Source: a bacterium
Lineage (GTDB): Bacteria; Zixibacteria; MSB-5A5; GN15; FEB-12
Length of the DNA: 64,000 bases
Direction: 5' to 3'
Assembly: GCA_016708025.1 (NCBI GenBank)
Contig: JADJGQ010000003.1
Coordinates: 434,001-498,000 of the forward strand
In this document: piece after piece, positions 38,456-46,056 of the stretch
Layout of the letters: each line of letters begins with the position of its first letter
How positions within the stretch are numbered: position 1 is the stretch's first letter
The notes under the pieces: model-generated
The model's input: the letters and a program-made list of their open reading frames with translations, nothing else
The model's database searches: none
What the model was told of the DNA's origin: nothing
Position numbers and translations under genes: made by a program

Positions 38456-39726
38456 TGCGCATCAAACCGATCAAACATGCGCTGGCGTCGCTCACCGCTG
38501 TGGTACTTGGTTCGACCGCGCTCACCACGCACGCCCAAAATCGCTCGGAAAGCTCCATCCTCTTCTATAGTGAAAAGGATCGGATCAAGGCGACCGAGGC
38601 GATGTTCAACCTGACCAGGCAGCTTAAGAATCAGTTTACTCTGAATCTGAATCTGACCTATGATGGTCTGACCGGAGCTTCGCCGACCGGCGGTTCTCCC
38701 TCAAAGTATCCGATGACCATTACCCGGTCATCGGGCGGCGGCCGCGTGGTGACTGCCGCAGGAGAGATCCCGATCGACAAGAGCTTCCAGGATACTCGCT
38801 TTTCCGGCGACATGGCGCTTTCGCGCAGATTCTGGGAGCGCACCACTTTTACCGTGGGATTGCACCTCTCCAGCGAACATGACTACAAGTCGACCGGTTT
38901 CAGCGGCGCCGTCTCTCAGGAATTCGATGGCGGCAAAACTGCCCTCAGCCTCTCCGGTTCGATCGCTCGGGACAATGTCTCCATGCTTGGTGGCATGCCG
39001 GAGCCGTTTACCGATATCACGGCAGAGGATGAAGATGATGGCGAGCGACGACTCGGACGAGATGGCCGTCGCAAGACCACCTATGACCTGGTCGCAGGGG
39101 TCACTCGCATTCTTGGCAAACGGACCATGCTCCGTTTTAACTATTCGCTATCGGATGCCTCCGGCTACCTGACCGATCCTTACAAGATCATCAGTGTGGT
39201 ACAGCCAGTTGACTCCGCCGATCCGGGCGAACCAGTGCAGAACCTGCATGAAAAGCGTCCCGACCGAAGAACCGGCAACGCGCTCTTTGGTCAGCTACGC
39301 CACTCGATCTCTTTGGGAGTTCTCGATGCTTCCTATCGATACTTCTGGGATGATTGGGGAGTTGTTTCGCATACTACTACTTTTTCCCTGCGCCACGACT
39401 TTGGAAAATCCGGCGCGGTGAAACCGTCGATCCGATGGTACCAGCAGTCTCGTGCGGATTTCTCCCGCCCATTCCTGGTTCAGGGAGTGCCGTTACCGCA
39501 GTATGCTTCGGCCGACAGCCGTCTGGCCAAATTCTCAGGATTAACCTACGGACTTGGCTACGACCTGCCGATCTCGCTCGCCTCTACCCTGCAACTGTCG
39601 TTGGAGTGGTACTCGCAGAGCGGAGACCCAAGCCCGCCGGAAGCGTTCGGACCGCTGCAGGAGTTTGATCTCTTTCCCGACCTGAAAGCGTTTATGCTCC
39701 GCATCGGTTATGCCAAAGACTTTTGA
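38455..39726 (+). CDS. DUF3570-type outer-membrane barrel protein
   Basis: The 423-residue protein has a signal peptide (LASLTAVVLGSTALTTHAQ) and the typical start of DUF3570 proteins (SSILFYSEKDRIKATEAM; then LNLTYDGLTGASPTGG and FQDTRFSGDMALSRRFW). The rest is predicted beta-barrel with periodic strands and a C-terminal Phe (IGYAKDF). It is translationally coupled to the DUF4266 lipoprotein. In other bacteria, as I recall, this pair is often near ApbE flavin transferase and thioredoxin-like genes; neither is present in this window. An envelope redox or metal-related role is therefore only a guess. A terminator follows eight bases downstream. Confidence 0.88.
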   Translation: MRIKPIKHALASLTAVVLGSTALTTHAQNRSESSILFYSEKDRIKATEAMFNLTRQLKNQFTLNLNLTYDGLTGASPTGGSPSKYPMTITRSSGGGRVVTAAGEIPIDKSFQDTRFSGDMALSRRFWERTTFTVGLHLSSEHDYKSTGFSGAVSQEFDGGKTALSLSGSIARDNVSMLGGMPEPFTDITAEDEDDGERRLGRDGRRKTTYDLVAGVTRILGKRTMLRFNYSLSDASGYLTDPYKIISVVQPVDSADPGEPVQNLHEKRPDRRTGNALFGQLRHSISLGVLDASYRYFWDDWGVVSHTTTFSLRHDFGKSGAVKPSIRWYQQSRADFSRPFLVQGVPLPQYASADSRLAKFSGLTYGLGYDLPISLASTLQLSLEWYSQSGDPSPPEAFGPLQEFDLFPDLKAFMLRIGYAKDF

Positions 39727-39733
39727 TCCTCGC

Positions 39734-39759
39734 AAGGCCCGACTTCAGTCGGGCCTTTT
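39734..39759 (+). terminator. Intrinsic terminator after DUF3570 gene
   Basis: Ten-base-pair stem AAGGCCCGAC/GTCGGGCCTT with TTCA loop (39734-39757), T-run continuing to 39759. It also separates the plus-strand pair from the convergent minus-strand HATPase gene. Confidence 0.9.
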
Positions 39760-39772
39760 GCATGCCCACGTT

Positions 39773-40189
39773 TTAGCTGGATACGGGATATCGTTTGCGG
39801 AAGGTGATAATGCTGTTCCCCGATTCATGCCGGTAACCCAGCTGATCGGCGAACTTTCTGACCAGGTGGAGCCCCATTCCACCGTGGCGGCGTTTTTCTA
39901 TCGGAACATCCAGATCCGGAAGTGAGACAGTAGTGATATCAAACAGCTCTGCATCGAAGTCGGTCATCTCAAGTTCAATCCACTCCTCGGTTTGCTCCAG
40001 AGTGATCCGAACCGGCTGATGACTCTTTGTGCTGTACTTCACAAGGTTGGTGAAAAGTTCTTCGGCGGCCACAGTCAGTGCAAACGCGGTCTGTTCGTCG
40101 AGTGCCCCTTGCCGGGCGAAATCGCCGACAAATCCAAACAGGTCATCGACCGACCCCGCCTCTTTGCGCAGCACACAGGTCATTTTCAT
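39773..40189 (-). CDS. Anti-sigma-factor-like HATPase (RsbW type)
   Basis: The 138-residue cytoplasmic protein is a stand-alone HATPase_c_2 domain: N box AAEELFTNLVKYS, acid in LEMTDFDAELFD and G box RRHGGMGLHLVRKFAD. This is the architecture of RsbW/SpoIIAB-like serine kinases that bind sigma factors or phosphorylate anti-sigma antagonists. No STAS antagonist, PP2C phosphatase or sigma factor gene is adjacent, so its partner is elsewhere. The ATG at 40189 is favoured over an in-frame TTG at 40207. It is convergent with the DUF3570 gene and divergent from carA. Confidence 0.82.
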   Translation of the reverse strand: MKMTCVLRKEAGSVDDLFGFVGDFARQGALDEQTAFALTVAAEELFTNLVKYSTKSHQPVRITLEQTEEWIELEMTDFDAELFDITTVSLPDLDVPIEKRRHGGMGLHLVRKFADQLGYRHESGNSIITFRKRYPVSS

Positions 40190-40377
40190 GCCGCTATCCC
40201 GATACAAGACTGTGACATTCCATGATTATACTAGCCCCTCTGATTTCCCGCCAGACCGTTCTTTCAGCGAATCAGGTGGCCGCTTGACAGCCGCCGCGTC
40301 GTGCAGTACCTTCGCGCGACACCACATACCATTGATCCAACTCCCCGGGCAACACGAGAGGGAAATCGATTCCGGAA

Positions 40378-41547
40378 ATGCTGCGCGAAACCTACAACGC
40401 CAAGCTGGTTTTAGAGGATGGCCGCCTCTTTCCCGGCAATCGCTTTGGCGCTCGAACCGATGCCATCGGCGAGGTCGTTTTTAATACCGCCATGTCCGGC
40501 TATCAGGAAATTCTCACCGACCCGTCTTATTCCGGCCAGATGGTGGTGATGACCGCCCCGCAGATCGGTAATTACGGGATCGCTCAGGATGATGCCGAAT
40601 CCCGCCAGCTTTTCCTCTCTTCCCTGATCATCAAAGAACTGAGCCGCGTTGCCAGCAACTGGCGGTCGATCCAAACACTCGACGACCATCTGGCGGCTAA
40701 CAATATCCCGGGGATAGAGGGGCTGGATACTCGCGCACTAGTTCGCCACCTCAGAACATTCGGCGCCATGCGCGGTGTCATTGCGAACATCACCGACGAA
40801 GATCGAGACCTGATCGCTCGCGCCCGCGCACATCCTTCCATGGCTGGAGTCGATCTTGCTTCCACAGTCACGCTTGGCCGACGGTACCAATGGGACAGTC
40901 AGGAGCTTCTGCTCAATGGTCACTGGCATCAGCAAGATCTCTTTTCAAATTCGATTCAATCATCGCTGCATGTGGTCGTCTATGACTATGGCGTTAAGTA
41001 TAACATCCTTCGCTGTTTAACCCGGCTCGGCTGCAAAGTAACAGTCGTTCCAGCCTCCACTTCGGCAAACGACATATTGGACATTAAACCGGATGGCCTC
41101 CTGCTTTCGAATGGACCCGGCGACCCTGATCCATTGACCTATGCGACAGATAATATCAAAGCGATGCTTGGCCGACTGCCGATAGCCGGTATCTGTCTCG
41201 GGCATCAGCTGTTGGCTTTGGCCGCCGGTGGGAAAACGTACAAGCTAAAATTCGGACACCGCGGAAGCAATCATCCGGTGATCGACCATCGCACCGGCAA
41301 AGTCCAGATCACTGCCCATAACCACGGCTTTTCCGTTGATGCCGACTCGCTCCGGGATCGCACAGTTGATATCACGCACATCAATCTGAATGACCTGACA
41401 GTCGAAGGATTGTCTCTGCGAGATGTCCCGGCCATCGCCGTGCAATATCATCCCGAAGCCTCACCCGGACCGCACGACGCGTTTCCCTTCTTTGACAGTT
41501 TCATCGCACTCATGAAGCAATGGCAGGAGCCTCACAGCCATGCCTAA
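40378..41547 (+). CDS. carA: Carbamoyl-phosphate synthase small (glutaminase) chain
   Basis: The 389-residue protein hydrolyses glutamine to supply ammonia to CarB for carbamoyl phosphate, the precursor of pyrimidines and arginine. The N-terminal CPSase small-chain domain (LVLEDGRLFPG, NTAMSGYQEILTDPSY) is followed by a class I glutamine amidotransferase domain with LLSNGPGDP, nucleophile Cys273 in GICLGHQ and the His/Glu of QYHPEASPGP. Length is normal for the family. The stop codon region overlaps carB by eight bases, indicating coupled translation. Confidence 0.97.
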   Translation: MLRETYNAKLVLEDGRLFPGNRFGARTDAIGEVVFNTAMSGYQEILTDPSYSGQMVVMTAPQIGNYGIAQDDAESRQLFLSSLIIKELSRVASNWRSIQTLDDHLAANNIPGIEGLDTRALVRHLRTFGAMRGVIANITDEDRDLIARARAHPSMAGVDLASTVTLGRRYQWDSQELLLNGHWHQQDLFSNSIQSSLHVVVYDYGVKYNILRCLTRLGCKVTVVPASTSANDILDIKPDGLLLSNGPGDPDPLTYATDNIKAMLGRLPIAGICLGHQLLALAAGGKTYKLKFGHRGSNHPVIDHRTGKVQITAHNHGFSVDADSLRDRTVDITHINLNDLTVEGLSLRDVPAIAVQYHPEASPGPHDAFPFFDSFIALMKQWQEPHSHA

Positions 41548-44500
41548 ACGTACCGATTTGCACAAGATCCTCGTGATCGGATCCGGCCCGATCGTGATCG
41601 GACAGGCATGTGAGTTTGATTATTCCGGCACACAGGCTATCAAGGCGCTTCGCTCCGAAGGGATCGAAGTTATGCTGGTCAATTCCAACCCGGCCACCAT
41701 TATGACCGACCCAGAGCTGGCCGACCGCACCTATATCGAACCGCTGACCGTTCCCTTCCTCGAAAAGATCATTCAGCGTGACCGTCCGGACGCCATTCTC
41801 CCAAGTGTGGGTGGCCAAACGGCGCTCAACCTCGCTCTTGCCCTGCATAAAGCCGGCATACTCGAGAAGTACAACGTCCAGTTGATCGGTGCATCTGCCG
41901 AGGCTATTCGCCTCGCCGAAGATAGAGAGCTCTTCAAGCAAGCGATGATCGAGATCGGTCTGGATGTCCCTCGTTCGTCGCTCGTCTCAAACCATGCACA
42001 GGCGAAAAGCTTCGCTAAACAGAACGGCTTTCCGATCATTGTCAGACCGAGTTTCACGCTTGGCGGGTCCGGCGGCGGCATTGCTTACAATCTGGAAGAA
42101 CTCGATTCGATCGTCACTCGTGGCTTCGCCCTCTCTCCAGTCGGACAAGTGCTGGTCGAGGAATCACTGCTTGGCTGGAAAGAATACGAACTTGAAGTTA
42201 TGCGCGACTGCCGCGATAACTTTGTGGTTATCTGCTCGATCGAGAACTTCGATTCAATGGGTGTCCATACCGGTGACTCTCTTACCGTGGCTCCCGCACA
42301 GACACTGACCGATAAGGAGTTTCAGCGGATGCGCGATGCCGCCGCCGCTATCCTCCGTCGTGTCGCCGTGGAAACCGGTGGTTCCAATGTTCAGTTTGGC
42401 GTCAATCCCCGCACGGGCCGACTGGTCGTGATCGAAATGAACCCCCGTGTTTCACGCTCCTCTGCACTCGCCTCCAAGGCGACCGGTTTTCCGATCGCCA
42501 AGATCGCCGCTAAACTGGCGATCGGTTATACCCTTGATGAGATCCCTAATGATATCACGCGCAAAACTCCTGCCGCGTTCGAACCGGCGATTGATTATGT
42601 AGTCACTAAGATTCCGAAATTTGCTTTCGAAAAATTCCCCGGCGCCGATGCATCACTTGGCATCCAGATGAAGTCTGTTGGCGAAGTGATGGCGATTGGC
42701 CGAACCTTCAAGGAGTCGCTCTTTAAGGCGCTTCGCTCGCTCGAGGCTATCAAGCCGTTTCGCCCCGGCGCAATGACGCGCGAGCAGTTCACCGCCGCCC
42801 TCGCCACCCCCAATGAAAACCGGCTACATTATATAGTACACGCGCTCGATGTCGGCTGGTCGGTTGACGAGGTCAACCGCCTCACGCAGATTGACCCCTG
42901 GTTTCTCGACCATGTCGCCCAGTTCGCGGAACTTCAGCGGCAGATCCGGGGTCGAAGCCTTGACTCGATTGAAAATACCGAGCTGAGTCTCGCCAAGAAA
43001 TTCGGCTTCTCTGACCGCCGTATCGCCTATCTCACCAATTGCGACGAGGATCAGGTCCGTCAGCGACGCCACGATATCAATCTCCGCCCAGTCTTTAAAC
43101 GAGTGGATACCTGCGCCGGTGAATTTGAGTCATTCACTCCGTATCTTTATTCAACCTATGAAACCGAGGATGAGTCTGAACCGACTGCCCGCAAGAAAGT
43201 AATGATCCTCGGTAGCGGCCCCAATCGTATCGGGCAGGGGATCGAATTCGACTACTGCTGTTGTCATGCATCATTTGCGCTCCGCGAAGCCGGTATCGAA
43301 AGCATCATGGTCAACTGCAACCCGGAAACGGTTTCGACCGATTACGACACAAGTGACCGGCTCTATTTCGAGCCGCTCACTCTCGAAGATGTACTTGAGA
43401 TATATGACAAAGAGCGCCCCGATGGCGTGATCGTTCAATTCGGCGGACAGACACCGCTTCGACTCACGATGCCGCTTGCCAACGCCGGCATTCCGATACT
43501 CGGCACGCCGCCGGATTCAATCGATCTCGCCGAAGATCGTGAGCGATTTGCGGAATTCCTGAATAGGTTTAAGATCCGTCACCCGGATCATGCGATCGCG
43601 CGCACGATGGCCGAAGGTGATGCCGCCGCTCAAAAGCTCGGCTTCCCGCTTCTGGTCAGGCCGTCCTATGTCCTCGGCGGGCGTGGAATGGCGATCATCT
43701 ATGGCATGGCGCAATTCCATGCCTATCTCGCCTCTGCCTTTGATGCCGCCCCCGGCCAGCCGATCCTGATCGACAAATTCCTGGAGGATGCCTACGAGTT
43801 TGATGTCGATGCTCTTTCCGATGGTAAGCAGTGCATTATCGCCGGGATCATGCAACATATCGAAGAGGCCGGCGTGCATAGCGGCGACTCAACCTCTGTT
43901 CTCCCTGCTTACATTAATGATGCCGCTCGCATGGAAGAGATTCGTCAGGTGACCCGTCAACTGGCTCGTGAACTCAAAGTGGTCGGCCTGATGAATATCC
44001 AGTACGCTGTCGCTGAGGGAGAACTGTATGTGCTGGAGGTTAACCCACGGGCCTCTCGCACTGTCCCGTTTGTCGCCAAGTCGACTGGTGTGCCGCTGGC
44101 CAAGATCGCTACTCGTCTGATGCTTGGACAGACACTCGCTGAGATCGGATTGACGCGTGACCTTGAAGTTGACCGCTTTTTCGTCAAATCGCCGGTCTTT
44201 CCATTTATCAAATTTCCCGGCGTCGATCCAAAGCTTTCCCCCGAGATGCGCTCAACCGGCGAGGTCCTGGGCATCGGCGACAATTTCGGCACCGCCTTCT
44301 ACAAAGCACAACTTGCTGCCGGAATCAAACTACCGCATGACGGCAAACTGCTGATCAGCGTCAATGATCGGGACAAAAAGGGGATAGTCGCAATTGCCCG
44401 ACGATTCGCCTCGCTCGGCTTTTCGATCGTCGCAACCGGTGGAACCGCCGGTTTCCTCCGCGATATGGGGGTAGCGGCAGAGTCCGTCCTCAAGGTCAGC

Positions 44501-44758
44501 GAAGGTCGACCTAACTGCGTTGATATCATCAAGTCCGGCGATATCGGACTCGTCATAAACACCCCACTGGGAGCAACTTCCGCCCAGGATGGCTGGTCGA
44601 TCCGGACCGCTGCTATACAGAACGGCATCCCCTGCATCACCACCCTCTCCGGTGCCACCGCCTCGGTCGAGGCAATTGCCGCTTTCCAGGAGGCAAAAAT
44701 TTCCGTAGCTTCCCTCCAGGAAATACATACGGCCGCGACCGCCGAAATCGGCAAATGA
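41540..44758 (+). CDS. carB: Carbamoyl-phosphate synthase large chain
   Basis: The 1072-residue protein makes carbamoyl phosphate from bicarbonate, ammonia and two ATP. It has the duplicated ATP-grasp halves, each introduced by the family signature (KILVIGSGPIVIGQACEFDYSG near residue 9; KVMILGSGPNRIGQGIEFDYCC near residue 554, written here as family landmarks). Each half has NPRxSRSSALASKATG- or NPRASRTVPFVAKSTG-type motifs. A C-terminal MGS-like allosteric domain (about 930-1072) begins at LLISVNDRDKKGIV. Length and order are canonical and no frameshift is visible. The DEAD-box helicase gene starts 33 bases after its stop. Confidence 0.97.
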   Translation: MPKRTDLHKILVIGSGPIVIGQACEFDYSGTQAIKALRSEGIEVMLVNSNPATIMTDPELADRTYIEPLTVPFLEKIIQRDRPDAILPSVGGQTALNLALALHKAGILEKYNVQLIGASAEAIRLAEDRELFKQAMIEIGLDVPRSSLVSNHAQAKSFAKQNGFPIIVRPSFTLGGSGGGIAYNLEELDSIVTRGFALSPVGQVLVEESLLGWKEYELEVMRDCRDNFVVICSIENFDSMGVHTGDSLTVAPAQTLTDKEFQRMRDAAAAILRRVAVETGGSNVQFGVNPRTGRLVVIEMNPRVSRSSALASKATGFPIAKIAAKLAIGYTLDEIPNDITRKTPAAFEPAIDYVVTKIPKFAFEKFPGADASLGIQMKSVGEVMAIGRTFKESLFKALRSLEAIKPFRPGAMTREQFTAALATPNENRLHYIVHALDVGWSVDEVNRLTQIDPWFLDHVAQFAELQRQIRGRSLDSIENTELSLAKKFGFSDRRIAYLTNCDEDQVRQRRHDINLRPVFKRVDTCAGEFESFTPYLYSTYETEDESEPTARKKVMILGSGPNRIGQGIEFDYCCCHASFALREAGIESIMVNCNPETVSTDYDTSDRLYFEPLTLEDVLEIYDKERPDGVIVQFGGQTPLRLTMPLANAGIPILGTPPDSIDLAEDRERFAEFLNRFKIRHPDHAIARTMAEGDAAAQKLGFPLLVRPSYVLGGRGMAIIYGMAQFHAYLASAFDAAPGQPILIDKFLEDAYEFDVDALSDGKQCIIAGIMQHIEEAGVHSGDSTSVLPAYINDAARMEEIRQVTRQLARELKVVGLMNIQYAVAEGELYVLEVNPRASRTVPFVAKSTGVPLAKIATRLMLGQTLAEIGLTRDLEVDRFFVKSPVFPFIKFPGVDPKLSPEMRSTGEVLGIGDNFGTAFYKAQLAAGIKLPHDGKLLISVNDRDKKGIVAIARRFASLGFSIVATGGTAGFLRDMGVAAESVLKVSEGRPNCVDIIKSGDIGLVINTPLGATSAQDGWSIRTAAIQNGIPCITTLSGATASVEAIAAFQEAKISVASLQEIHTAATAEIGK

Positions 44759-44791
44759 CCGATTTATGAGCCGTTTCGGCGAAAGGACATT

Positions 44792-46045
44792 GTGACCACA
44801 CCTACGCCAACTGGCTTCCATGGGCTGGGTATCGCCCCTGGTCTGCAACATGCTATCGCAAAACTGAAATTCACCGAACCAACCCCCATCCAACGCAAGT
44901 CGATCCCGATCGCCCTTGAGGGGAAAGATCTGATCGCCGTCGCCCAGACGGGAACCGGCAAAACGCTGGGATTCGGCATTCCGATGATCCAGCGGCTCGC
45001 TCAGCTAAAAGGCCGCGGCCTCATCCTCGTCCCGACACGCGAATTGGCGATCCAGGTGGATGAATCTCTGATGGCGGTTGGACGCTCCGTTGGTCTTCGC
45101 ACGGCCGTGTTGATCGGCGGCGTTTCGGAAGTCACCCAGAAAAAAGCGCTCGAAAAACAGCCTCGCATAATTGTCGCCACACCTGGTCGACTGGTTGACC
45201 TGATGGAACAGCGAATCGTCAATCTGTCCAATATCGAGATACTCGTACTCGATGAGGCCGACCGGATGCTGGATATGGGCTTTGCCCCGCAACTTAACAA
45301 GATCATCCGCATGGTTCCCAAAGTGCGCCAGACCATGCTTTTCTCCGCGACCATGCCGCGCGAGATCGTTTCATTAGCGCAGCAACATATGAAGATCCCG
45401 ATCCAGATCGAGATCGCCCCGACCGGATCGACTGCGGACAATGTCGAACAGGAAGTCTTCTTCATCGAGAAGGCCGCCAAAAGATATCTCCTTGAAGAAC
45501 TGCTCAAGCAGTATCAGGGCTCGGTGCTGGTCTTCTCGCGAACTAAGCATGGCGCGAAGAAACTGACTCGCGACATTCGCGGTGCCGGCTTCTCGGCCGC
45601 TGAGATACACGCCAATCGTTCACTGGCACAACGACGCGAGGCGCTCGATGGATTCAAGTCCGGCAAGTATCGTGTCCTGATCGCGACGGATATCGCCGCT
45701 CGCGGGATCGATGTGATTGGAATTGAACTGGTCGTCAATTTTGATCTGCCGACCAACACTCAGGACTATGTCCACCGCATCGGACGGACAGCTCGCGCCG
45801 GACGAGCCGGGAGAGCTATCTCATTCGCCACTTTCGATCAGCGTGAAGATGTTCGGGAGATCGAACGATTGATCCGCTCTGCTTTGGCGGTCAAACAGGT
45901 GCCGGCACTTCCATTTGATCGCGCTCCCCGGACGCAGGTCAAATATGAGTCGGAAGTAAGAACCAAGCCGAAGTCTGAGGGTCCGGCCTTTGGCCGCGCG
46001 CCGCGTCGCCCCACCGACCGTGAAAAACGGAGAAAGCTGCGCTAG
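44792..46045 (+). CDS. DEAD-box ATP-dependent RNA helicase
   Basis: The 417-residue protein has all main helicase motifs: Q motif (FTEPTPIQ), I AQTGTGKT, Ia PTRELA, Ib TPGR, II DEAD, III SAT, V ARGID and VI HRIGRTARAGRAG. The short basic C-terminal tail (APRRPTDREKRRKLR) resembles RhlE-like proteins involved in ribosome assembly or mRNA turnover. The GTG start has AAAGGA about six bases upstream. It lies 33 bases after carB in the same orientation and is convergent with the kinase gene at 46057, with only 11 bases between the stops. Confidence 0.95.
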   Translation: MTTPTPTGFHGLGIAPGLQHAIAKLKFTEPTPIQRKSIPIALEGKDLIAVAQTGTGKTLGFGIPMIQRLAQLKGRGLILVPTRELAIQVDESLMAVGRSVGLRTAVLIGGVSEVTQKKALEKQPRIIVATPGRLVDLMEQRIVNLSNIEILVLDEADRMLDMGFAPQLNKIIRMVPKVRQTMLFSATMPREIVSLAQQHMKIPIQIEIAPTGSTADNVEQEVFFIEKAAKRYLLEELLKQYQGSVLVFSRTKHGAKKLTRDIRGAGFSAAEIHANRSLAQRREALDGFKSGKYRVLIATDIAARGIDVIGIELVVNFDLPTNTQDYVHRIGRTARAGRAGRAISFATFDQREDVREIERLIRSALAVKQVPALPFDRAPRTQVKYESEVRTKPKSEGPAFGRAPRRPTDREKRRKLR

Positions 46046-46056
46046 CCGCTTTCCCC

